Counted from the stretch's first letter, positions 1-6,313 are shown. The stretch: 7,908 nt of DNA from Actinomycetes bacterium (GCA_021815935.1 JAKAZH010000081.1:1-7908), one strand, 5' to 3'. Numbers and translations are program-made. The notes: generated by a model from the sequence alone, not told the origin.

Positions 1-1
1 C

Positions 2-283
2 GCTGCGTGCCTCGGCCGCGACGGCGAGATCGGCCAGCTTGCGGTGGGAAGCGTCGGGGACCTCGTCTGCTGGCCGCTCGAAGGTATCGCATTCGCCGGG
101 GCGCTCACCGACCCAGTCGAGGCGTGGCTGCGTTGCGGCCCAGTCAGCGCACGCCATACTGTCGTCGCAGGACGGCCGGTCGTCCGCGACGGGCGTCTGG
201 TCGCCGACGGCGCAGAGCACATCCTGAGCCGTCACCGGCTGGCGGCGGCGCGGCTCCAAGGGCTCGCCCCTGCCGGCGCCTAG
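2..283 (+). CDS. 8-oxoguanine deaminase-like amidohydrolase, C-terminal fragment
   Basis: This is the last 93 codons of a gene that begins left of the window, read in frame from base 2 to a TAG stop. The fragment has the typical end of a metal-dependent amidohydrolase of the cytosine deaminase/TrzN/AtzB type: the GEIGQLAVGSVGDLVCW stretch, where the beta-sandwich domain resumes after the barrel, then an AGALTDPVEAWLRCGP segment, then VVAGRPVVRDGRLV. The combination of AGALxDPV with the CGP motif is, from memory, typical of 8-oxoguanine deaminases, which convert 8-oxoguanine to urate and ammonia in purine salvage or detoxification. The metal-binding HxH, the later His and the Asp all lie outside the window, so activity cannot be judged. 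A related hydroxydechloroatrazine-type deaminase is the main alternative. The stop codon lies 3 bp from the stop of the converging HAD gene. Confidence 0.8.
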   Translation, partial: AACLGRDGEIGQLAVGSVGDLVCWPLEGIAFAGALTDPVEAWLRCGPVSARHTVVAGRPVVRDGRLVADGAEHILSRHRLAAARLQGLAPAGA

Positions 284-286
284 GCG

Positions 287-1213
287 CTAGATCGCTACGT
301 CGCCTCGCGCGGTCAGCAGCAATTCCAGCACTTCGACTACCGCAGCGGAACATCCATTCGACGCGACGTAGTCGGCCGCGTCTATCACCTCGGCGTCGGC
401 CGTCGAGACGGCGACTCCTAGGCGGACCGCTTCGAACATCGCTATGTCAGGTGTTGCGTCTCCCACCGCAATAGTCCTCTCGGGGGAGACGCCCATTTCC
501 TTGAGGGCGAACAGGAGCCCTTCGGCCTTGGAGGATCCCTGCGAGTCGACGTAGAGCACGCCGCTCGGTTTGTGGTATTCCATGGGCAGATTTGTTTCGA
601 GTGTCGCCAGTTCGCGGAGGACCCGGGCCGCGACGTCGGGATGCGTCTTCGCAAGGATCACCTGCGCTTCGACGCCTGCGGGCAGTTCTGGTACCGCCCG
701 GATCGGCACTCCGAAGCCGTAAGTCTTTTGCGGGTCGGCCCCTGTGGGCTCAGGCTCACCCACGGACCAGTGCGTCTCGGACAGGTCGGCATCGCATTGG
801 ATCACCGACGGTGCCAGACCGCAGCGAAGGTAGATGTCGACGACGGATCTGACAGTTTGGGCGGGGATCGCAGAGCGGCGGAGTGCTTTCGATCCGGGCG
901 CGTCGGTGACAACCGATCCGAAGTGGACGACATGCGGGGCCCGGCGGCCGGTCGCTTCTTCGAAACTTGCTACCAGATCTTTGACGCCCTCCCACGGGCG
1001 CCCTGTCACCAGGACGAAGTCGATCGGGGCGGGGTGCGTCGCGAGAGCGCAGTGAAGCTCGACGATCTCTGCGGAGACTATCGATTCGTCTTCTGCGAGC
1101 AGCGTCCCGTCGACGTCCAACGCTATGACGTCGACGGCGCGGAAAGGCTCGAGGCTGGCATCGTTGCTCGTCGACCCATCGCGTGCGGGCGTCGGGAGGG
1201 GAGGTGTGCCCAC
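287..1213 (-). CDS. HAD-superfamily hydrolase, Cof-type phosphatase
   Basis: This 308-aa cytoplasmic protein has all four HAD motifs. Motif I is DVDGT at residues 33-37, with nucleophile D33 and acid/base D35. Motif II is VTGRP, with T70. Motif III is the lysine in SSKAEG, K229. Motif IV is GDATPD at 251-256, with D252 and D256. The roughly 130 residues between motifs II and III fit a C2-type cap, as in Cof/YbiV-like sugar-phosphate or nucleotide phosphatases. Length is slightly above the usual 260-280 aa because of about 25 extra N-terminal residues. Motif IV has Pro where most relatives have Asn (GDxxND), but both aspartates are kept. The GTG at 1213 is chosen because an in-frame stop lies only four codons upstream and no other ATG or GTG precedes motif I. 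There is no good Shine-Dalgarno sequence in front of it. The substrate cannot be told from sequence. Confidence 0.88.
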   Translation of the reverse strand: MGTPPLPTPARDGSTSNDASLEPFRAVDVIALDVDGTLLAEDESIVSAEIVELHCALATHPAPIDFVLVTGRPWEGVKDLVASFEEATGRRAPHVVHFGSVVTDAPGSKALRRSAIPAQTVRSVVDIYLRCGLAPSVIQCDADLSETHWSVGEPEPTGADPQKTYGFGVPIRAVPELPAGVEAQVILAKTHPDVAARVLRELATLETNLPMEYHKPSGVLYVDSQGSSKAEGLLFALKEMGVSPERTIAVGDATPDIAMFEAVRLGVAVSTADAEVIDAADYVASNGCSAAVVEVLELLLTARGDVAI

Positions 1214-1224
1214 CGGGCAAAGCT

Positions 1225-1266
1225 ACCGCCTGCGGCTAGCCCTCGGCTAAAGCCACCGCCTGCGGC
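1225..1266. repeat. Direct repeat pair, 12 bp, 30 bp apart
   Basis: ACCGCCTGCGGC occurs at 1225-1236 and again at 1255-1266, immediately upstream of the GTG start of the HAD hydrolase on the minus strand. Both copies would lie in its 5' leader or promoter. A binding site is possible, but the sequence is simple enough for local duplication to explain it. Confidence 0.6.
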
Positions 1267-1267
1267 C

Positions 1268-1315
1268 GGCCCCCTGCCTGGCCCCCTGCCTGGCCCCCTG
1301 CCTGGCCCCCGGCTT
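1268..1315. repeat. 12-bp tandem repeat array (3 perfect + 1 degenerate unit)
   Basis: The unit GGCCCCCTGCCT is repeated perfectly at 1268-1279, 1280-1291 and 1292-1303. A changed fourth copy, GGCCCCCGGCTT, follows at 1304-1315. The identical units suggest recent slippage. The array lies about 55-100 bp upstream of the HAD start and is not inside any credible gene. Confidence 0.9.
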
Positions 1316-1380
1316 GCCCGTCGGCGAGCCCAAGTTTGCTGGCCCCGCGAGAAGTTGAGCAGGCACCGCAGAGCCGGAAA

Positions 1381-1559
1381 CCGTCAGAATTGGTCAGGAT
1401 CTTGAAGTTGGAAAAGTTTGGTACCAAAAAGTGCGTTTCATGAGCGAGGGCTGGTACCCGATCTTTTGGGAACGAAGATCGGGTACCAAAAAGTGCGAAA
1501 AAACGCTTCGAATGGTCAGTCTTGTCGCGACCTCCGAAGATCCTGACCAATTTTGACGG
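1381..1559. repeat. Nested inverted-repeat element (MITE/REP-like)
   Basis: The 23-bp arms at 1381-1403 and 1537-1559 are inverted copies with one mismatch; the core GGTCAGGATCTT of the left arm is matched by AAGATCCTGACC in the right arm. Inside is a perfect 14-bp inverted repeat, 1452-1465 with 1475-1488 (TGGTACCCGATCTT), with a 9-base loop. A 16-bp direct repeat GGTACCAAAAAGTGCG occurs at 1420-1435 and 1482-1497. A third partial copy of the arm core, GGTCAGTCTTG, lies near 1514-1524. The segment is visibly richer in A+T than the flanking DNA. No transposase and no clear target-site duplication were seen. The layout suggests a short non-coding mobile or dispersed repeat, or a folded RNA; only a genome-wide copy search can decide. 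Confidence 0.65.
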
Positions 1560-1625
1560 CCGTCGAGGGCGCACGGGAAAGGCCGGCGACACAAATTCGG
1601 GTTAATCCAGGCAATTTGCCGATTA

Positions 1626-1637
1626 GTCGCTAGCGAC
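1626..1637. promoter_or_regulatory. 12-bp perfect palindrome upstream of MATE gene
   Basis: GTCGCTAGCGAC is a perfect palindrome that ends 66 bp before the MATE ATG. It overlaps a second palindrome, GACGGCCGTC (1635-1644). Half of it recurs as CAGCGAC about 1651-1657. The position suits an operator for a TetR- or MarR-type regulator of an exporter, but no regulator gene is present nearby and the assignment is inference from symmetry alone. Confidence 0.3.
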
Positions 1638-1703
1638 GGCCGTCCGCCGCCAGCGACTTCAAACAAGCTCGCCTCCAAGCGGTGGCACTAGCGTGAGACA
1701 CTG

Positions 1704-2996
1704 ATGGCTGAGCCGCCCGGGACGCGCCAGCTGCTGGCGCTGACGGCCTCAGCGTTCCTTGTGCTGGCGGCCGAGCCACTTTACGTCCTCGTGGACACGG
1801 CGGTCGTGGGCCATCTCGGTTCGCTGCAGCTCGGAGCGCTCGGGCTGGGAGGCACGCTGCTGTCGTTGGTGGCGATGCTCGGCGGTTTCCTCGACTACGC
1901 CACCACCGCGAGAGCAGCTAGATGGTTCGGTGCGGGCGAGCGCGACAGGGCTGTAGACGAGGGGGTAGCGGCATCGGTGCTCGCCCTCGGTGTTGGCGCG
2001 GTTGCGGTGGCGCTCGGTGAGATTCTCAGCCGACCGCTGCTTGATCTCCTCGCAGGCGGCCCGGGCGCACTCGAGGCGGCCGCCCAGCACTGGTTCCGCA
2101 TAGCGGTCCTTGGGGTTCCGGGGATCCTGCTTGCGCTGGCAGGTAACGGTTGGATGCGCGGCGTCCAGGACACGCGTCGGCCTGTCAGGATCGTCCTTGC
2201 AGCCAACGCGATGTCTGCGGTCGCGTCGCCACTTCTCGTGTACGTCGTCGGACTCGGATTGGCCGGCTCGGCGGTCGCCAACCTTGCAGCTCAGGCATTC
2301 GCGGGCACCCTGTTCCTGCTCGCCCTTCGTGCGCAACGCCGGCCGTGGTGGCCCGCCCCGGGGGTGCTGGCGGCGTATCTGGTTCCGGCGAAAGACCTCC
2401 TTGTTCGCAAGGCCGGGTTGCAGGCGGCGATGCTTGCAGCGTCAGGTGTGGCAGCTCGGATGGGTACCGCCGAGGTTGCCGCCCATCAGATCGGCTTCGA
2501 GTGCTGGTCGTTCGCCGCTTTGCTGCTTGACTCGTTCGCGATAGCGGCACAGTCGCTTGTCGGAGCCGCGCTCGGGGGCGGCGACACTGCATCGGCTCGA
2601 CAGATTGCGTGGCGCGTGGCGCGCTACGGCCTGGTAGCCGGAATCGTGCTCGGGGCCGTGCTCGCCGGCGGGTGGTCTTTGATTCCGCCTGCCTTCACTT
2701 CGTCGGGCGCCGTGGTGACTCAGGTACACGCTCTCTGGCCGTTCCTTGCGGCGATGCAGCCTGCCGCTGGGGTAGTGTTCGCGCTCGACGGTGTCCTGAT
2801 CGGGGCCGGCGATGTCCGCTACATGCGCGACCTGACGCTGCTCGCAACGGTCGGGGTGTACGTTCCGATCGGGATTGCGTCTTTGCGTTGGCACTGGGGC
2901 CTTGGTGGGTTGTGGGCTGGCCTGACCGCGTCCATTCTCGTAAGGCTGATCGGAATGCTGCGTCGGACTGCAGGGGATAGTTGGAGCATGGGATGA
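1704..2996 (+). CDS. MATE-family efflux transporter, DinF type
   Basis: This 430-aa integral membrane protein matches the usual 430-460 aa and about 12 membrane helices of MATE exporters, which expel cationic drugs or metabolites in exchange for H+ or Na+. Family signatures seen are the first-helix P25 and D31 in PLYVLVDTAVVGHLG (25-39), GWMRGVQDTRRP (149-160) after the fourth helix region, AEVAAHQI (256-263), and DGVLIGAGDVRYMR (362-375). The RGxQDTRxP and DGxxIGAxD motifs place it with DinF-like MATE proteins rather than NorM. An acidic residue in helix 1 (D31) is at the place expected for ion coupling. The ATG start puts the first hydrophobic helix at residue 10; the ribosome binding site is weak (GTGAGA, 8 bases upstream). 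It stands alone on its strand, downstream of a palindrome, and its stop is 14 bp from the stop of the converging DedA gene, with no clear terminator between. The substrate is unknown. Confidence 0.93.
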   Translation: MAEPPGTRQLLALTASAFLVLAAEPLYVLVDTAVVGHLGSLQLGALGLGGTLLSLVAMLGGFLDYATTARAARWFGAGERDRAVDEGVAASVLALGVGAVAVALGEILSRPLLDLLAGGPGALEAAAQHWFRIAVLGVPGILLALAGNGWMRGVQDTRRPVRIVLAANAMSAVASPLLVYVVGLGLAGSAVANLAAQAFAGTLFLLALRAQRRPWWPAPGVLAAYLVPAKDLLVRKAGLQAAMLAASGVAARMGTAEVAAHQIGFECWSFAALLLDSFAIAAQSLVGAALGGGDTASARQIAWRVARYGLVAGIVLGAVLAGGWSLIPPAFTSSGAVVTQVHALWPFLAAMQPAAGVVFALDGVLIGAGDVRYMRDLTLLATVGVYVPIGIASLRWHWGLGGLWAGLTASILVRLIGMLRRTAGDSWSMG

Positions 2997-3010
2997 GCCG
3001 TTTCCGTTGC

Positions 3011-3835
3011 TCAGGTGCCTTGTCGCCGGTACCGCTCGGGGAGTAAGGCGGCGTCGATCTCGCCGCCCATCGTGACAGATGGCCGGGCGGCGTTGCGTGG
3101 CTCGGACGGGGTCCCCAACGAGCGCCGCGCTGTCGCCGAGGGCCGCGCTGTCGCCGAGGGCCGCTCTGTCGCCGAGGGCCGCTCCGTTTCCCGCTGGGTT
3201 TTGCCAGGCAACGACATTCGCCCGATGTCCCCCGCCGCCCTGTGGAATGCGCGCCAGCGGTGCCAGACTACGAACGCTACAGCGGCTACGGCGGCCGCGC
3301 CGAGCAGGTAGCCGGCATCGCTGAAGCCTTTCATTATCGACCGCCACGAGCCTCCGATCTCGTATCCGATCAATGCCATGGCGCCGTCCCAGAGGAGAGA
3401 GCCGAGGGCCGTGAGGATCCCGAACCTGACAAGCGGGACCTCAGCGACACCGGCCGGGACGGCAACAAAATTGCGGATCACCGGCAGCAGGCGGCTACCG
3501 AAGACCCCCCAACGCTCGTGGCGCTCGTACCATCCCTGCGCCCGGTCGAGGTCGTGTGTGCTCATCAGCACGTACCGGCCGTAGCGGGCTACGAATGCCC
3601 GGCCGCCGAAACGACCGATAGCCCAAGCGACGTAGGCGCCCACTATCTCCCCGGCGACCCCTACGGCGATCACCGCCGCAAGGCTTAGTTTTCCTTCTGC
3701 CGCAAGGACCCCGGCGAAGCCGAGCGTGAGCTCGGACGACGTGGGCACGCAGCACGACTGCAGAACGGACAGAATGAAGATTGCGGCGTACCCTGAGGAC
3801 GCGACCAGGTTCGTTACGTTGAGGAGTCCCAGCAT
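3011..3835 (-). CDS. DedA-family membrane protein with repetitive C-terminal tail
   Basis: This 274-aa protein has a normal DedA core (residues 1-200) and an unusual hydrophilic tail of about 70 residues. DedA-family proteins sit in the cytoplasmic membrane; several have been linked to undecaprenyl phosphate or phospholipid translocation. The core shows the re-entrant loop region LQSCCVPTSSELTLGFAG (25-42), GRFGGRAFVARYGRY (74-88), GSRLLPVIRNFVAVPAGVAEVP (113-134) with R115 and R121 six residues apart, and a final helix at about 175-191. Where most relatives, including its neighbour, have Glu nine residues before the PxxSE/PGE acidic residue, this protein has Q26. The tail contains three RPSAT[EA] hexapeptides (219-236) encoded by 18-bp DNA repeats, then a basic, Pro/Ser/Thr-rich stretch. 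Start: ATG with a strong GGAGGG six bases upstream. It is the last gene of the LCP-DedA-DedA unit, 21 bp after the first DedA gene. Confidence 0.9.
   Translation of the reverse strand: MLGLLNVTNLVASSGYAAIFILSVLQSCCVPTSSELTLGFAGVLAAEGKLSLAAVIAVGVAGEIVGAYVAWAIGRFGGRAFVARYGRYVLMSTHDLDRAQGWYERHERWGVFGSRLLPVIRNFVAVPAGVAEVPLVRFGILTALGSLLWDGAMALIGYEIGGSWRSIMKGFSDAGYLLGAAAVAAVAFVVWHRWRAFHRAAGDIGRMSLPGKTQRETERPSATERPSATARPSATARRSLGTPSEPRNAARPSVTMGGEIDAALLPERYRRQGT
3129..3182. repeat. 18-bp tandem repeat in DedA tail (3 units)
   Basis: The unit GCTGTCGCCGAGGGCCGC occurs at 3129-3146, 3147-3164 and 3165-3182, with a single base change at the start of the third; a decayed piece follows. Because 18 is a multiple of three, the array adds six residues per unit (RPSATE/RPSATA, read on the minus strand) without breaking the frame, so copy number could vary between strains and change only tail length. 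Confidence 0.92.
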
Positions 3836-3841
3836 GACAAG

Positions 3842-3847
3842 CCCTCC
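3842..3847 (-). promoter_or_regulatory. Strong ribosome binding site for second DedA gene
   Basis: Read on the minus strand this is GGAGGG, six bases before the ATG at 3835. It lies wholly in the 21-bp gap after the upstream DedA stop codon. It is the best ribosome binding site in the window and fixes the start of the second DedA gene. Confidence 0.75.
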
Positions 3848-3856
3848 GGGGGAAGA

Positions 3857-4486
3857 CTAGCGCTCAGGCAGCGGCCCCGGATACGCCAATTCGGCGGCTT
3901 GCACCATCTGGTTCGTCTTGCGACGGATTATCAGGATCCCGACGACTACCGCGACGAGGGCGACACCCCCGAATACGAGGCTGGCGACGGTCGAAAGCTT
4001 GTTGACGGTACTGCCGAGGCTGTAGGGCACGAAGCTGTAGAGCGCTGCCCACACGATCCCGCCGGCCGCGTTGAACGGCAGGAAGCGTCGCCACGTCATC
4101 TTCAGGGTCCCGGCAAGAAACGCTGCGTATGTTCGAAGGACGGACACGAAACGACCAGCGAACACGACGATCGGACCGTAGCGGTCGAAGACGAGACGCC
4201 CTACTTTCACTTTCGCAGCATCGAGACGGACGTACCGGCCATAGCGCCGCATCAGCCGGTATCCCCCCTTGTCGCCGATCCAGAATCCGATGTTGTCACC
4301 GAGGATCGCCGCCGCAGTCGCGACCAAGAAGATCGCCACGATCGAAAGTTTGTGCGTCGTTCCTGCGTAGATGCCGGCTGCTACAAGTATCGTCTCGCCG
4401 GGGAGCGGGATGCCGAGGCATTCGATCAGTACGAGCAGGAAGACGGCGCTGTAGCCGTAGGTGGCTAGAAGGTGGCTGACGTTCAT
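3857..4486 (-). CDS. DedA-family membrane protein (SNARE-associated/VTT domain)
   Basis: This 209-aa protein is a canonical DedA, at the family's usual length of about 200-220. It has ECLGIPLPGET at residues 22-32 forming the first re-entrant loop, GDNIGFWIGDKGGYRLMRRYGRY (63-85), then FAGRFVSVLRTYAAFLAG (109-126) with the conserved FxGRF...R, M130, and a C-terminal helix at about 170-187 followed by a basic end. By spacing, E22, E31, R112 and R118 match the two acidic and two arginine residues shown to be essential in Escherichia coli YqjA (DedA paralogue), so the transporter-like core looks intact. DedA proteins support membrane potential and recycle lipid carriers such as undecaprenyl phosphate. 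The gene starts 22 bp after the LCP gene stop and has only a weak ribosome binding site (GAGCAG next to the ATG), which fits translation coupled to the upstream gene. Its own lipid substrate is inferred, not shown. Confidence 0.93.
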   Translation of the reverse strand: MNVSHLLATYGYSAVFLLVLIECLGIPLPGETILVAAGIYAGTTHKLSIVAIFLVATAAAILGDNIGFWIGDKGGYRLMRRYGRYVRLDAAKVKVGRLVFDRYGPIVVFAGRFVSVLRTYAAFLAGTLKMTWRRFLPFNAAGGIVWAALYSFVPYSLGSTVNKLSTVASLVFGGVALVAVVVGILIIRRKTNQMVQAAELAYPGPLPER

Positions 4487-4508
4487 CTGCTCGTGGGATC
4501 GGTGAGGT

Positions 4509-6146
4509 CTAGCCGGCCAGAGTCTTGACGGGTGATCCGGGTGCGCAGGGCCGGGGATCGTACGGGGTCAGGTTGTCGACGCTCGAGCTGGGCGCTTGAT
4601 TGCCGACGGTCGGAGGGCGGGTCGTTGTGGATGAACTAGGTACTCCGCCTGTAGCGGGTGCTCCGCCTGTAGCGGCGGTTGTGGCGCCCGGCGAGCTCGG
4701 CGAAGCGGACACCACCGAGAAGTTGGTGCCTGCTTTGACGGTGATCGTTCCCGCAGCCAACGCCGGGTCGGGTTCCATTACCACCGCGCCGGACAGCTTC
4801 GAGAGCACGGAAACCGCTTGAGCGAGACCTCCGGTCGGATACTGGATGACAGTCTCGGAGGGACTGGCCGGAACGGCACCGTTGGCGACCGTGCCGATCG
4901 TGAAACCGTCGGCCGCCAAGGCTTTCGCCGTGACGCCCGCGAGGTTGTAGCTGCCCACGATGTTGAGCACGTTGACGGTTGTGGGGGTGACGGGGGTCGG
5001 CAAAGCTCCCGAATCCCAATTCGCGATCGTCTGGTAGTCGTTGGGCTGGACGGGGAAGTCGACGTCACCCATCGATGCGCCTCTGAAGTAATAGTTGTTG
5101 TAGGTGGTGACGGGGAGCGTCGTCTCTGGTATCGCGCCGGGGTTGATGTGTCCGTAGGTCTCGGCGAGGCTGATCAGCTGGTTCTTCAAGCCCGGATCCA
5201 TCGTTACCTGATTTATTACAGCGCCGATGAACCGGTTGAGCGTCAACGGGTTTGTGAGTCCTTTGGAGATAGCGGTCGACAGCAGCACCCGGACGAACTC
5301 ATGGTCCCTCACGATCCGGGCGAGATCCGATTCCGGGTCGTACGGCCACGTGGAAACCGCGCCGTTGTAGCCGGGCGGGTCGTACTGCAGATGGCGTGAA
5401 CGCACCAGAGCCAAGGCCTGCGCTCCGTTGATGGAGATGCAGCCAGTGCTTGTAATGTTGAGCTGCGATTGCAGGTCATAAAGCTTCTGGGGGAAGTCCA
5501 TCGTCAAGCCGCCGAGAGCGTTGACGGTGTTCTCGAACCCACTGAAGTTGATCTCGACGAAATGGTTGATCGGTATCCCGAAGTCCTGCTGTATGGCTTT
5601 GACCAGGTTGTCCGGGCCGTTCACTCCGTCGTTGAGGGCTGCGTCGATCTTCTCCCACGACAACACAGGACTCCCGGTGGGCATATGGGAGAAAAGATCC
5701 CGTGGGATGGACAGAATCGACGCCTGCTTTGTCTTCGGATCGAGGTGGAGGACCATGATCACGTCGCTGAGCGATCCGGAAAGGAGCTGGGGGTTGCCGA
5801 ACTGTTGGATATCGGCGGGAGTGTTGAGGCCGGCCCGGCTCTGGTTGCCGATGAGCAGGATGTTCTCGGGAGCCGCCGAGGTGGTGCTGGCTGCAGGCTG
5901 GTTCGTCCCGGTGTGATTCCCCTGCGAAGTGAGGTCGGGAGCCGCGACGGTGTGTATCGAATCGATGCGGTAGCGCACGTAGGCGTAGGCCCCGCCGACT
6001 GCGATGAGAGTGACGGCTACGAAGATGTTCGCCATCACGAGAAGTCGTCGAGGCCAGTGGCGCGTCGGTATGAGCGGAGTATCGGGGTGCTTTCGAGCCT
6101 GTCGCTCTGCAGATCTGCGCTGTCTCCGTGATGGTTTGGCGTGCAT
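4509..6146 (-). CDS. LytR-CpsA-Psr (LCP) family cell-wall glycopolymer transferase
   Basis: This 545-aa protein is membrane anchored with an outer catalytic part. LCP enzymes transfer anionic or other glycopolymers from undecaprenyl-pyrophosphate carriers to peptidoglycan. It has a very basic cytoplasmic N-terminus (1-35), one membrane helix (36-57), a linker, and an LCP domain at about 94-295. LCP motifs are ENILLIGNQS, SDVIMVLHLDP (127-137), SIPRD (146-150; R149 binds the lipid pyrophosphate in known structures), NHFVEINFSGF, LALVRSRH (245-252) and DLARIVRDHEF (274-284). A LytR_C domain follows at about 390-475, beginning VNVLNIVGSYNLAG. The tail (476-545) is rich in Ala, Gly, Ser, Thr and Pro. 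The frame stays open to 6578, but the part upstream of this ATG is low complexity and covers repeats and C tracts, so I start at 6146, where GGATAGGA precedes the ATG. It is the first gene of the leftward unit with two DedA genes. The protein has only two cysteines, C236 and C534. Confidence 0.92.
   Translation of the reverse strand: MHAKPSRRQRRSAERQARKHPDTPLIPTRHWPRRLLVMANIFVAVTLIAVGGAYAYVRYRIDSIHTVAAPDLTSQGNHTGTNQPAASTTSAAPENILLIGNQSRAGLNTPADIQQFGNPQLLSGSLSDVIMVLHLDPKTKQASILSIPRDLFSHMPTGSPVLSWEKIDAALNDGVNGPDNLVKAIQQDFGIPINHFVEINFSGFENTVNALGGLTMDFPQKLYDLQSQLNITSTGCISINGAQALALVRSRHLQYDPPGYNGAVSTWPYDPESDLARIVRDHEFVRVLLSTAISKGLTNPLTLNRFIGAVINQVTMDPGLKNQLISLAETYGHINPGAIPETTLPVTTYNNYYFRGASMGDVDFPVQPNDYQTIANWDSGALPTPVTPTTVNVLNIVGSYNLAGVTAKALAADGFTIGTVANGAVPASPSETVIQYPTGGLAQAVSVLSKLSGAVVMEPDPALAAGTITVKAGTNFSVVSASPSSPGATTAATGGAPATGGVPSSSTTTRPPTVGNQAPSSSVDNLTPYDPRPCAPGSPVKTLAG
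4643..4675. repeat. Short repeat in LCP tail, period 18
   Basis: CTCCGCCTGTAGCGG occurs at 4643-4657 and 4661-4675, a period of 18 bases. On the minus strand it encodes two copies of a GGxPAT-like hexapeptide near residues 490-502 of the LCP protein, in the low-complexity tail after the LytR_C domain. Frame is kept. Confidence 0.75.
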
Positions 6147-6190
6147 TCCTATCCAAGTGATCCAGGGCTCACGACCTGATTGGGGGTTAC

Positions 6191-6247
6191 GACCCGACGG
6201 GTTTCGGACCCGACGGGCTTCGACTCGGCGAGCTTCGACGCGGCGGG
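6191..6247. repeat. 16-bp tandem repeat in LCP leader (2 good + 2 decayed units)
   Basis: GACCCGACGGGYTTCG is present at 6191-6206 and 6207-6222 with one difference. Two decayed units follow, at 6223-6237 and 6238-6247, which keep the GCTTCG end or the CGGCGGG core. The array sits 45-100 bp upstream of the LCP ATG and would lie in its leader RNA. Confidence 0.8.
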
Positions 6248-6301
6248 AAAGCCAGGTCAAGATTACGGGCTGGGGCGCCGCTTCGGTTGTCACCCCCGGG
6301 T

Positions 6302-6313
6302 GCGTTGCAACGC
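6302..6313. promoter_or_regulatory. 12-bp perfect palindrome beside A+T-rich island
   Basis: GCGTTGCAACGC is a perfect palindrome directly next to the A+T-rich island and about 156 bp upstream of the LCP ATG. If the LCP promoter lies in the island, this would be near the transcription start, a common operator position. No matching regulator gene is in the window. Confidence 0.35.

Larger units (their letters stand above)
1214..1703. other. Gene-free divergent intergenic region with repeats
   Basis: These 490 bp separate the starts of the HAD hydrolase (leftward) and the MATE exporter (rightward), so they must hold both promoters. I see no convincing -35/-10 pair. Next to the HAD start is a G+C-rich part with a direct-repeat pair and a 12-bp tandem array. 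The middle, about 1381-1559, is clearly richer in A+T and is built from nested inverted and direct repeats. The part before the MATE start has two short palindromes, at 1626-1637 and 1635-1644. The 10-bp palindrome GACGGCCGTC occurs at both 1555-1564 and 1635-1644. Open frames crossing this region on the minus strand have no ribosome binding site and run through the repeats, so I do not call them genes. Confidence 0.8.

Noticed and set aside
572..1405. Plus-strand 277-codon frame opposite the HAD hydrolase
   Set aside because: It is the shadow of a clearly real gene with all HAD motifs on the other strand; its own translation shows no domain.
1381..1559. Insertion sequence
   Set aside because: No transposase reading frame and no clear target-site duplication; at most a non-autonomous element.
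1236..1678. Minus-strand open frames of 118 and 94 codons in the HAD-MATE gap
   Set aside because: They run through the 12-bp array and the inverted-repeat element, have no ribosome binding site and resemble no known family. The residue pattern comes from the repeats.
2997..3010. Intrinsic terminator between the MATE gene and the converging DedA gene
   Set aside because: The 14-bp gap contains no hairpin or T run.
2442..3347. Minus-strand 301-codon frame over the end of the MATE gene and the DedA tail
   Set aside because: It overlaps two well-supported genes and its translation is low-complexity Arg/Pro-rich sequence; the length comes from high G+C content.
5469..6131. Plus-strand 220-codon frame opposite the LCP gene
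   Set aside because: It lies wholly opposite conserved LCP-domain sequence and shows no recognisable domain.
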